From CAZLKT01 sp964560205 (GTDB lineage: Bacteria; Pseudomonadota; Alphaproteobacteria; Holosporales; Holosporaceae), in NCBI GenBank assembly GCA_964560205.1, contig CAZLKT010000008.1, positions 1 through 37,125 on the forward strand: DNA of 37,125 nt, given 5' to 3'. Every line of letters starts with the position of its first letter. Position 1 is the stretch's first letter. Both the position numbers and the translations under genes were made by a program. Positions 1 to 7,912 of the stretch are shown piece by piece. The notes below the pieces were generated by a model. It saw nothing but the letters and a program-made list of their open reading frames with translations. It made no database searches and was not told the origin of the DNA.

Positions 1-2
1 CT

Positions 3-752
3 TTTAGAAAGAGTTTATCACTATTCTTCTATCTTTCAAGTGGTTTGTTAACAGTTCCTATTACCAGCGCTATTGCCCTAGGAGGATTAGCCCTCATCAA
101 AGGTGGGCTACACAACATTCGGCAAGGAAATGATGGGTGGAGGCGAACTGGTCTTGGCCTAGCCTCCATAATGGGCGCGGGGATCTATCTCTTCCCAGAT
201 TCTGTGAAGAGCATTCCTTTTGGATGGTACTCTCTTATAATGACAGCTCTGTGTGGAGGAGGATTCCTCCATGGCAAAGATGCGAGAGCAGCAAATCGTC
301 AAGAACTTGATGGCATTTTAAAGGGTAGCATTTCTGATAAAAAGAGCAAAAGGCACTATATTGATTTTCTTGAATATGAAGACCTCCCTGCTCTTAAAAA
401 CCCTGCTATGATGATGTTTTTCTCCGGAAAAAATGGAGAATGGAAAGAAGATTTCGCTGATAAAGTAGTAGAACTTCAGCGGGAAGCAAACAACATTGAA
501 GAAAGCAAAAAAGATGAAGAGAAACAAAAGCTTATACAAAAAATAGACAGTATTTTTGCTGAAAAAGAAAATGAAATGGATAATTTCCGAGAAATTATGA
601 GTGGTAATATCGCAGGAAAAAAGTATACGAGAGAGTATATAAACCTGCTGACAAATAGAGACCTCCGTAGACTCGAAATCCCTAATGCTCTATCGTTTTT
701 ATGCGGAAAAAATAACGAATCGTGGGGGGATCTAGGTAGTGTCGACATTTAG
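3..752 (+). CDS. Hypothetical membrane protein with duplicated 50-residue domain, partial at 5' end, 3' end altered by IS
   Basis: I do not recognise this family. The frame is open to the window edge, so the true start probably lies upstream; the first in-window start is a TTG at 45. Counting from that TTG, the first 80 residues are hydrophobic, with three likely membrane segments (about 5-20, 36-50 and 57-74). The rest is polar and charged. Residues about 88-137 and 181-230 align without gaps at 19 of 50 identical positions (shared elements include KK, R.YI, DL..L and GKN), so the soluble part is a tandem duplication separated by a lysine- and glutamate-rich linker (about 148-180). The last five residues and the stop codon come from the terminal inverted repeat of the neighbouring IS element. 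Without the IS the frame would end two residues after Leu-231, so little is lost. It is convergent with tmk. Confidence 0.6.
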   Translation, partial: FRKSLSLFFYLSSGLLTVPITSAIALGGLALIKGGLHNIRQGNDGWRRTGLGLASIMGAGIYLFPDSVKSIPFGWYSLIMTALCGGGFLHGKDARAANRQELDGILKGSISDKKSKRHYIDFLEYEDLPALKNPAMMMFFSGKNGEWKEDFADKVVELQREANNIEESKKDEEKQKLIQKIDSIFAEKENEMDNFREIMSGNIAGKKYTREYINLLTNRDLRRLEIPNALSFLCGKNNESWGDLGSVDI

Positions 753-1484
753 TATTTTTGTGTTATAATATTTTAGCATCAAGAAGGGAGGTTAGAATGT
801 TATACGATTTAAGAGATGATCAATGGGAAATAATAAAAGATATCTTACCAGGTAAGGATGGTGACAGGGGGCGAACTGGATTGGACAACCATAAGGGCCG
901 TGATGTGGGTTGCAAGAACAGGCGCGCCATGGAGGGCGCTGCCACTAGAGTACGGCAAATGGCCTACAGTTCACAAAAGGTTTATGCGTTGGGCTAAAGC
1001 TGGTGTGTGGCAGATGATATTTCATACATGAGCAGTGGATAGTGATAGTGATGATAGATTCAACAATAATCAGAGCACATCAGCATTCAGCTGGTGCTTT
1101 AAAAAAAATATAGAAACTGGTATGCAAGAACAAGGGCTCGGAAGATCTAAAGGTGGCTTCAGCAGGAAGCTCCATGCTGCTTGCGATGATGTGGTGGAGG
1201 GTAGAGAAACGGATGCGTTAATAGCTGACAAAGGTTACGATGCGGATTATATGGTACAATTTGCAAAAGATGCTGAGGCGGAGGCAGTTATACCTCCAAG
1301 ATCCCGGAGAAAAATAGCAAGAACCTATGACCAAGAATTATATAAAGAGAGAAATGTAATCGTTTAATAAAATCAAGCATTTTAGGCGCGTAGCAACACG
1401 ATACGACAAGCTTGATATCTCCTATCTCTCTTTTGTTTTTCTTGCTGGAATTTATTTATGGCTAAAATAAATGTCGACACCACC
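735..1484 (+). mobile_element. Decayed IS5-type insertion sequence, copy 1 (750 bp)
   Basis: The element is bounded by imperfect terminal inverted repeats of about 17 bases: the left end begins GGTAGTGTCGACATTTA and the right end, read inward, begins GGTGGTGTCGACATTTA. A TA duplication flanks it (733-734 and 1485-1486). TA targets and this transposase type fit the IS5 family, probably the IS427 group; the group assignment is inference. The transposase frame is broken in several places. A second copy with the same ends and orientation lies at 36309-36923. The insertion sits exactly between the 3' ends of two convergent genes. Confidence 0.85.
797..1470 (+). pseudogene. IS5-family transposase remnant (DDE type), frameshifted
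   Basis: The start ATG follows a GGGAGG ribosome-binding site. The first 35 residues (MLYDLRDDQWEII...) are the usual N-terminus of these transposases. One extra base near 903 relative to copy 2 then shifts the frame, and a stop follows near 995. Later pieces are recognisable in other frames: DSTIIRAHQHSAGA near 1060-1100 (carrying the first catalytic Asp), LGRSKGGFS, LIADKGYDADY (second Asp region), AVIPPRSRRK and, after another shift near 1360, HFRRVATRYDKL. Compared with copy 2, the stretch LGNPVRFFVTAGQGSD is deleted. The gene cannot make an active transposase. Confidence 0.85.
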
Positions 1485-2137
1485 TAAACCTCTAGCATTC
1501 CCCTGCTGTACAAAATAGAAAGGATTTTTTCGTGCACGTCATAAGCAGAGCCATGCTCTCTGATGACACAAAAACGATGGGGCCACAACGCCACGAGAGA
1601 TTCATAGGCAGCCTCCACACGGCAATGAAAATCCCGAGACGCATCATCAAAACGATTAGCACGTCCCAAAATTTCTTTTCTTTTATGAAGATCATCCTCC
1701 GCGTGGCGTACAAGAAGAATAGTGAGAGATGGCAAAAAATCCATATGGGCCCTCCTGTGCCACTCAAGAATCTCTTCGGGGGACACTCCCCTCAGAATGC
1801 CCTGGTACACACAGGAGGAATCAATGTATCGATCGCACAACACCCACATGCCCTGTTGCAATGCAGGCTTCATCACATGCTCAATATGACATGTGCGAGC
1901 CGCCATCATCAGAAAGAGCTCGGTGAGGGCAGACATGCCCTCTCCTGAAGGGGAGGTGGGTGGCGCAAGAAAAAGTTCCCGCACTTTTTCTCCAAGGGGG
2001 GTACCGCCGGGCTCTCGGGTGGAAAGACATGGATACCCCCTCTGGGTGAGGGCCTGGTGCAGCAAGGAAACTTGCGTACTTTTTCCAACGCCCTCGCCAC
2101 CTTCAAATGTTAAAAAAAATGGAGCCAGTTTATCCAC
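1484..2137 (-). CDS. tmk: Thymidylate kinase
   Basis: This enzyme phosphorylates dTMP to dTDP with ATP in the cytoplasm, an essential step of dTTP synthesis. The P-loop is at residues 12-21 (EGGEGVGKST). The TREPGGTPLGE substrate-binding motif and the DRYIDSS motif are intact. The length of 217 residues is usual for the family. The ATG overlaps the stop of the upstream carboxypeptidase gene by 8 bases, so the two are translationally coupled in the operon rlpA-dac-tmk. The stop codon TAG is made of the TA target duplication plus the last base of the IS. The reconstructed uninterrupted site gives the same TAG, so the protein is intact. In many alphaproteobacteria holB follows tmk; here the IS and a convergent gene follow instead. 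Confidence 0.95.
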   Translation of the reverse strand: MDKLAPFFLTFEGGEGVGKSTQVSLLHQALTQRGYPCLSTREPGGTPLGEKVRELFLAPPTSPSGEGMSALTELFLMMAARTCHIEHVMKPALQQGMWVLCDRYIDSSCVYQGILRGVSPEEILEWHRRAHMDFLPSLTILLVRHAEDDLHKRKEILGRANRFDDASRDFHCRVEAAYESLVALWPHRFCVIREHGSAYDVHEKILSILYSRGMLEV

Positions 2138-3362
2138 GACGAGCTACAGGCTTTTTCTGCTCTATCTTTTCAGAAAGAAACATATCGATGAATGCGACCC
2201 ACAAACGGTACAGGAGGGAGGGACTCTCCACATCATGCTGCGCCTCCAGGGGGTATTCCAGAAAAAAGGTTTTCCCCCCTTTCTCCCAAGAGACCAAAAG
2301 CTTTCCAAGGCGCTGTCCCGCCACAATGGGCGTCAAAAAAGGTGAGAAATGTTTCACCACAATACGAAGGGCAGATCGCTCTACCGCCGGAAAAGAAAAT
2401 GCAATATCCCTGGGGGTCACCAGAGCCACAGACCCAGAAGGCCATACGGGAGCATTCACCACCACCTGACCAGCCCTAAAGAGAATCACTGGCTGGAAAT
2501 ATGTAAACCCCCACTGGAGCAAACGAATGGCCTCCGCACACCTTTTCTCTTCTGTTTCCAGTCCATTGATGACCAAAAGAAGCCGTCGCCCATCCCGTTG
2601 AGCAGATGCCACAATACCACATTTCCCCGCATCAGTGCGTCCTGTTTTCACACCATCAGCAAAACCTTTTAAGATAAGTCGATTTTTTGTCTTTTGTCGC
2701 ACATTATTGTGGCTGAATTCTGGAATGCTGTAGTACAAACGGTACTCTTCCGGAAAATCTTCTATGGTCCTTTGTGCGATACGGGCTAAATCCCAGCACG
2801 TGGAGTACTGCTGTGGATCAGGGAGTCCAGATGCATTGGTAAAATGAGAGTTAATGGCCCCAAGCTCCTTTGCTTTCGCATTCATCATTTCTGCAAAAAG
2901 AGGTTCAGTTCCTGCCATAGCCTCTGCCAAAGCAGTACACGCATCATTCCCCGAACACACCACTGCACCCTTCAACAAGGTTTCGTATTCCACGGCCTCA
3001 TTGGGCAGCAAAAAAAGTCTGCTTCCTTCTTTTTTCGCGGCGTTGAGAGAAACAAAAACTTTGTCATGGAGCCCCACATCCTTGTGGCGAATTTTTTCCA
3101 ACAAGATATACACCGTAAGAATTTTTTGCATGGACGATGGCACCATTCTTTCATGAGCATTTTTCTCCAAGAGGATGGTATTGGTTGTCATATCCAAAAG
3201 CAAAACCGTAGGAGCAGAAGACTCCATGGAGACAAAAGGCAGAGAATGGGGTGGCACATCCTGCACGGCTGCCCCCAGAAACGCACTCATGACAAGACTG
3301 GTGTAAAAAAACCTTTTCATCACAGAAAAAACCAAGGCAAAAAGGGGAAAATATCTTTTCAT
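2130..3362 (-). CDS. D-alanyl-D-alanine carboxypeptidase (penicillin-binding protein 5/6 family)
   Basis: A serine peptidase of family S11 that trims the terminal D-Ala from peptidoglycan stem peptides in the periplasm. I chose the ATG at 3362 (410 residues) because AAGGAG lies 6 bases upstream; the longer open frame to 3437 has no such site. The first 35 residues contain a hydrophobic export signal. The catalytic motifs are SMQK (residues 77-80), SGN (137-139) and KTG (239-241). The C-terminal part ends with a hydrophobic and basic segment (VAFIDMFL followed by KKPVARRG), which could be a membrane anchor. It lies 93 bases downstream of rlpA and overlaps tmk by 8 bases. It could be called dacA, dacC or dacF; the sequence does not decide. 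Confidence 0.93.
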   Translation of the reverse strand: MKRYFPLFALVFSVMKRFFYTSLVMSAFLGAAVQDVPPHSLPFVSMESSAPTVLLLDMTTNTILLEKNAHERMVPSSMQKILTVYILLEKIRHKDVGLHDKVFVSLNAAKKEGSRLFLLPNEAVEYETLLKGAVVCSGNDACTALAEAMAGTEPLFAEMMNAKAKELGAINSHFTNASGLPDPQQYSTCWDLARIAQRTIEDFPEEYRLYYSIPEFSHNNVRQKTKNRLILKGFADGVKTGRTDAGKCGIVASAQRDGRRLLLVINGLETEEKRCAEAIRLLQWGFTYFQPVILFRAGQVVVNAPVWPSGSVALVTPRDIAFSFPAVERSALRIVVKHFSPFLTPIVAGQRLGKLLVSWEKGGKTFFLEYPLEAQHDVESPSLLYRLWVAFIDMFLSEKIEQKKPVARRG

Positions 3363-3455
3363 ATGGGACTCCTTCAAAAGAACGTTTGCATACGTAGCAA
3401 AAGTTTCATGAAATAATGCTCTGTTGCCATTGTACAAAAAAAATGACAGATAAAT

Positions 3456-4343
3456 CTATTTTTTCACCACAGGTCTATTTAAAAATCGCACACGACATTT
3501 TTTGTACTGACACAGATGTTTCATCACGGGGGCAAGCACTGCTTTTCCATAAAATGGACCCAGAACAACTTTATAAAGAAAGGGTTTGACAGCAGAATTT
3601 TTTTGGAAGATACAGATTTTTTGAGGCGAGAAATAACGGCGAATGGCTTGGATATACTTATGATGGGGCATCAACACCTCCACATAGACTGGATGCTCAC
3701 GAGAGGGGGCAGATGGTGCTTTTTTTTCAAGGAGACGAAGTGCATTTCTGTGTTTTTCTGACAAGGATTTTCCGGAAACTTTTTTCACAATGTTTTGATA
3801 GAAAGCGCGCTCCACAGTGCCTTCTATGGAATGCTGTCCTGGTTTGTACCGTTGTGCAAAGGACAGACTTTCGGGCACAAGAGTTTTGATGGAAACTCTT
3901 GCAACACCATTTTTGTAGAATCCCAATTTTTCAGCAGCCCCCCGGGAAAGGTCCAGAATGCGATCGCCATGGAAAGGCCCTCGATCATTGACAAGCACGC
4001 GGATGCTTCGGCCGTTGGCCATATTACGTACTTCCATAATGGACGGCAAGACGGCCGTTTTATGGGCTGCAGTCATGGCATTGGCATTAAACCGATCCCC
4101 CGTGGCTGTCAAAGCCCCATGACATCCATCCCCCACACCATAACAAGAGGCCACCCCCTCCTCCTCAAGCTCATAATGCTGCTGGGGATAATACCAGGTA
4201 CCCCTTATACTATAGGGACGAGAGGTGGCGGTAAACGGAGCCGGAGTATAACTCTCACCACCCTCAAAGGAACATCCCGAAAAAAAACCACTGACACCAC
4301 TCCAGAAAAGTACTGCACATACAGACTGCTTCATGGATGTCAT
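3456..4343 (-). CDS. rlpA: RlpA-like septal lytic transglycosylase lipoprotein with SPOR domain
   Basis: An outer-membrane-associated lipoprotein of the RlpA family, which in characterised members cleaves denuded peptidoglycan at the septum. The ATG at 4343 is preceded by AGGAGG at a spacing of 8. A signal peptide ends in FFSGC, with Cys-24 the likely lipidated residue. The double-psi beta-barrel covers about residues 60-155 and shows GVASCYG, TATGDRFN, AAHKT, VLVNDRGPF and DLSRGAAEKLGF, including the conserved Asp of NDRGPF. A C-terminal SPOR-like domain (about 220-292) would bind septal peptidoglycan. It is the first gene of an operon with the carboxypeptidase and tmk, a common alphaproteobacterial order. 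Confidence 0.9.
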   Translation of the reverse strand: MTSMKQSVCAVLFWSGVSGFFSGCSFEGGESYTPAPFTATSRPYSIRGTWYYPQQHYELEEEGVASCYGVGDGCHGALTATGDRFNANAMTAAHKTAVLPSIMEVRNMANGRSIRVLVNDRGPFHGDRILDLSRGAAEKLGFYKNGVARVSIKTLVPESLSFAQRYKPGQHSIEGTVERAFYQNIVKKVSGKSLSEKHRNALRLLEKKAPSAPSREHPVYVEVLMPHHKYIQAIRRYFSPQKICIFQKNSAVKPFLYKVVLGPFYGKAVLAPVMKHLCQYKKCRVRFLNRPVVKK

Positions 4344-4476
4344 GCTTTGTCCCTCCTGTATCTCTCTCTCACAATTCTGAAAATATTTTCTGAAAAGATC
4401 AATGGTTTTTTATGTTGTATAGCATCCATCCTTGGGATATGCTCTTCTCGTGGAGAGAAGAAAACTCTGGGTGCCC

Positions 4477-5094
4477 ATGAAAATTTTTTTGGGAAAATGG
4501 CTTGTGCTAGGTGGGGTAGTACTGCTCCTACAGGGGTGTTCTTTTTTTTCCAGCCCCGTGCAAGAGCGCGGATTTTCTGGTTACATGGAAGATAATAAAA
4601 TCAGACTCCTTCTCAATGAGTTGTTTCTTTTAAAGACCAGAAATATGCACGAAAATATAGATCAGGTGGAGTTCATGATCTACAATGGAAGAGTTCTCCT
4701 TTTAGGCAAAGTAAAAAATCGCACCATAAAAGAAAAAGCGGTATCCATGGTGAAAAAGGTAGAGGGCATCAAAGAGGTTATCGATAATATTGAGGTTGGC
4801 ACAGAGACCCATTGGCAGTACGCCAATGATGCTCTTCTGGGAAAAGAGTTGGAAACGGCCCTTTTTCTGGACTCCGACATTTTCTCTCAAAATTATCGCA
4901 TACGCGCCGTCAATAACGTGCTGTATATTCTAGGGGAGGCACGACATCAGAGGGAGCTGGATTTAGTCCGAAGCCACGGCGAGAAAACAAAGGCAAGAAG
5001 AATCGTGCTCCATGTGCTCCTCGCCGCAAAAGCTCCACAGAAAAAAGCACCTGATGCAGTGCCTCTTCAGCCGCCACCACCTGCTTCCTTCTAG
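4477..5094 (+). CDS. BON-domain lipoprotein (OsmY/DolP-like)
   Basis: A predicted lipoprotein with two BON domains, which in relatives bind phospholipid and support outer-membrane integrity. I start it at the ATG at 4477 because this gives a compact signal peptide ending LLQGC with Cys-21 as the lipidation site; upstream TTG and GTG starts are possible and no strong ribosome-binding site settles it. The first BON domain covers about residues 40-108 (VEFMIYNGRVLLLGKV, then VEGIKEVIDNIEV). The second covers about 110-180 (LFLDSDIF, YRIRAVNNVLYILGEA, RRIVLHVLL). The C-terminus is rich in Ala, Lys and Pro. It is divergent from rlpA and convergent with valS. Confidence 0.8.
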   Translation: MKIFLGKWLVLGGVVLLLQGCSFFSSPVQERGFSGYMEDNKIRLLLNELFLLKTRNMHENIDQVEFMIYNGRVLLLGKVKNRTIKEKAVSMVKKVEGIKEVIDNIEVGTETHWQYANDALLGKELETALFLDSDIFSQNYRIRAVNNVLYILGEARHQRELDLVRSHGEKTKARRIVLHVLLAAKAPQKKAPDAVPLQPPPPASF

Positions 5095-5118
5095 GGGCTC
5101 CATTCTCTCCAGAAGCCT

Positions 5119-7776
5119 TCAGCTTACATGGGCAAGGGCGCTGCGAATGTGATGCAGGAGTGCGTGTTGGTTGTCAGCACGTTGTCGAATGTCATCCACC
5201 ACTTCTTGCGGAGCGTGGTCCACAAAATCTTTTGTCTGCAATTTTTCCATAAGCTTCTCGTAGGTACCTTGCTCCTTTTCCAAAACCTTCTGAAGGCGGG
5301 CTCGCTCTAAATCCAGATCCACAAAATCAGCAATCGGAATCACCATGATCATCTGATGCACAGAAATCTGCGCAGTGCCCTTTGTTTTTTCTGTCTGCCC
5401 ATCTAAAGGCTCCATGAAGATATTCAAAGACTCCATGCCTGCCAAAGCCAGCAAATGACTTTTTTGTTCCTCTAAAAAGCTCTGCTCCTCAGAAGATGCA
5501 TTGTATATCTCCACCGAAAAACACACATCCTGCCCTATGTTAAACTCCGCTCGAAGATGACGAGCCGCAGTTAACACGGCATAAAAAATCTCCACATGCT
5601 TGGAAATATGTGCAAATGATTTCTTATCAAAAAGATGGGGAGGCAGCGTCCATTGCCCATGGCAAAGATATCCGGCTTGTGGTCTCACGGACTCATTTTC
5701 TCCCCAAAATATTCTCCATATCTCCTCCGTCACAAAAGGAATCATAGGATGCAGCACAAGCAAAATTCGGTGAAAAACCCATGCCAAAACTGCAAGAATT
5801 TCCTCCTGGCGCTCCTGACGAAGAGCATTTTTTGCAAGTTCCACGAACTTATCGCAAAAAACATCCCACACAAAATGATACAAAACTGTCGCTGCCTCAT
5901 GAATCCGATACTCCTGGAGAAGCTGCGACACTTTTTCCTGCAAAAGCACCGCTTCCCCCACAATCCATTGGGAGAAAATCCATGAGGATTCATGATTTTT
6001 TTTCTTGAAGGTCACGTCATGGAGGAACAAAAAGCGTCCCACATTCCAGAGCTTTGTCACAAAGTTTCGTGATTTCTCCACCTGCTTCATGCCAAAACGC
6101 ACATGACGTGTTTGGGTGCCTGACAAGGCAAGGGCAAACCGTAGTGCATCGGCGCCGTAGGAATCAATCACATCCAAGGGATTAATGACATTCCCTTTGG
6201 TTTTTGACATTTTTGCCCCTCTCTCATCCTGAATGAGAGGATGGAGGTATACGGTATGAAAAGGAATGTCTCCTGTAAGCTCCAAAGCCATCATCATCAT
6301 GCGAGCCACCCAGAAAAAGATGATGTCGTGCCCCGTGACCAAAACGTCTGTTGGATAATACCGAGCCATGAGGGAGGTTTTTGCAGGCCACCCCAAGGTG
6401 GAAAAGGGCCACAAAGCAGAGGAAAACCAGGTGTCCAAAACATCCTCATCTTGACGCAGCTCCACAGAAGCTCCGTATTTTTCAGAGGCTGCTTTATGGG
6501 CTTCCTCCGCCGATTCAGCCACAAAAATATCATCATCAGGGCCAAACCACACAGGAATCTGGTGCCCCCACCACAGCTGACGAGAAATGCACCACGGCTG
6601 GATGTTATCAAGCCATTCAAAATAGTTGTTACGCCCTTCTTGAGGAATAATGCGTGTGCGGCCCTCCTCCACAGCTTTCTTTGCTGCCATGGCCATGGAA
6701 GTGGTATCCACAAACCACTGAAAGGTAAGTCGTGGCTCAATGCGGCATCCCGATCGCTGGCTGAGGGGAACACTGTGCATGATTTTCTCCGTCTTCACCA
6801 CCCCGTCTTCTCCAAGGGCAGAAAGAACCGCCTTACGAGCAGTTATAATATCCATACCCTGAAACTTTTCAGGCACCTCCTGGTTCAAGCAGCTCTTTTC
6901 ATCCAGAATATCAATGGGTGTGAAGTGATGCCGAGTTCCAATGGTAAAGTCCAGAAAATCATGGGCTGGTGTGATTTTCACCGCACCAGTACCCTTTTCC
7001 GGGTCAACATCTTCATCCGCAATAACGGGAACCCACCTGTTCACAAAGGGCACGCACACCTCTTGCCCCACCAGATGTTTATAGCGCACATCATCCGGGT
7101 GCACTGCCACCGCCACATCTCCAAAAAGCGTCTCTGGTCGTGTGGTGGCCACATGGAGAAAACCAGAAGACCGCAGAGGATACGCCAAGGTCCACATGGT
7201 GCCCTCTTCTTCCGTCTTCTCAATTTCTAAATCCGATAAGGCCGTTTGCAACACGTGATCCCAGTTAATAAGGCGTCGAGCACGGTAAATAAGACCTCGC
7301 CTGTACAGCTCCACAAAAGAATGGATCACTGTTTTGCTGATATCCGGGTCCATGGTAAATGCTAAACGATCCCAATCCGCGGAAAATCCCATTCGTTGCA
7401 TCTGTTCCACAATGGAGGATCCATGATGCTCCTTCCACTCCCACACTTTTTCCAAGAACTTCTCTCGTCCAAGACTTTGCCGTGTGATACCTTGAGCCAT
7501 TAAGCTCTTTTCCACCATCATCTGGGTAGCAATGCCCGCATGGTCCGTGCCAGGAAGCCAAAAAGCATCCCGCCCATTCATGCGGTGAAAACGTATGAGG
7601 ATGTCCTGAATAGTGGAAGAAAGTCCGTGGCCAAGATGCAAAAATCCCGTGACATTTGGTGGCGGCATCATAATGGTGTAAGGCTTTTGAGAACTCTCCA
7701 GGTCTGCTTGAAAACACCCCTCCCACATATGTCGGATTCTCTTTTCCACCTCGTGAAAGGAATATCGCTTCTCCAT
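5119..7776 (-). CDS. valS: Valyl-tRNA synthetase
   Basis: A class I aminoacyl-tRNA synthetase that attaches valine to tRNA-Val, with an editing domain. I start it at 7776 (885 residues), the second of two adjacent ATGs, because GGAGAAGG lies just upstream; an ATG far upstream at 7848 is less likely. The HIGH motif is HLGH at 47-50. The editing insertion includes TTRPETLFGD, and the KMSKS motif is KMSKT near 522. A class I anticodon-binding domain follows, and the last 70 residues form the helical arm typical of bacterial ValRS (LDLERARLQKVLEKEQ). A plausible promoter lies directly upstream. The gene stands alone and is convergent with the BON lipoprotein. Confidence 0.96.
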   Translation of the reverse strand: MEKRYSFHEVEKRIRHMWEGCFQADLESSQKPYTIMMPPPNVTGFLHLGHGLSSTIQDILIRFHRMNGRDAFWLPGTDHAGIATQMMVEKSLMAQGITRQSLGREKFLEKVWEWKEHHGSSIVEQMQRMGFSADWDRLAFTMDPDISKTVIHSFVELYRRGLIYRARRLINWDHVLQTALSDLEIEKTEEEGTMWTLAYPLRSSGFLHVATTRPETLFGDVAVAVHPDDVRYKHLVGQEVCVPFVNRWVPVIADEDVDPEKGTGAVKITPAHDFLDFTIGTRHHFTPIDILDEKSCLNQEVPEKFQGMDIITARKAVLSALGEDGVVKTEKIMHSVPLSQRSGCRIEPRLTFQWFVDTTSMAMAAKKAVEEGRTRIIPQEGRNNYFEWLDNIQPWCISRQLWWGHQIPVWFGPDDDIFVAESAEEAHKAASEKYGASVELRQDEDVLDTWFSSALWPFSTLGWPAKTSLMARYYPTDVLVTGHDIIFFWVARMMMMALELTGDIPFHTVYLHPLIQDERGAKMSKTKGNVINPLDVIDSYGADALRFALALSGTQTRHVRFGMKQVEKSRNFVTKLWNVGRFLFLHDVTFKKKNHESSWIFSQWIVGEAVLLQEKVSQLLQEYRIHEAATVLYHFVWDVFCDKFVELAKNALRQERQEEILAVLAWVFHRILLVLHPMIPFVTEEIWRIFWGENESVRPQAGYLCHGQWTLPPHLFDKKSFAHISKHVEIFYAVLTAARHLRAEFNIGQDVCFSVEIYNASSEEQSFLEEQKSHLLALAGMESLNIFMEPLDGQTEKTKGTAQISVHQMIMVIPIADFVDLDLERARLQKVLEKEQGTYEKLMEKLQTKDFVDHAPQEVVDDIRQRADNQHALLHHIRSALAHVS

Positions 7777-7805
7777 CATACCTTCTCCATAGCGCATATG
7801 GGAAA

Positions 7806-7834
7806 ATCCTAATGCCATTTCTTGTAAAAGACAA
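7806..7834 (-). promoter_or_regulatory. Putative sigma-70-type promoter of valS
   Basis: On the minus strand TTGTCT (7829-7834) is followed after 17 bases by TAGGAT (7806-7811). Transcription would start about 23 bases before the chosen valS ATG, which supports that start. The match to consensus is moderate and was judged by eye. Confidence 0.4.
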
Positions 7835-7912
7835 GGGAGCCCTTTCATGCCTTATATTCCTCTGAAATAATGTATATACTCAAGGAGAAAGAATCAGAGG
7901 GGTGCTCTGTTT

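Noticed and set aside
1090..1115. Programmed frameshift at the run of eight A in IS copy 1
   Set aside because: Some IS5-family members use frameshifting, and the reading frame does change near this run, but other lesions before and after it already destroy the gene, and copy 2 lacks the region for comparison.
2844..3416. Open frame of 190 codons on the plus strand
   Set aside because: It is antisense to the carboxypeptidase gene, which has intact catalytic motifs and a good ribosome-binding site.
6241..7230. Open frame of 329 codons on the plus strand
   Set aside because: It is fully antisense to valS, which has all family motifs. The translated sequence is rich in His, Arg and Pro without domain features, as expected of a shadow frame.
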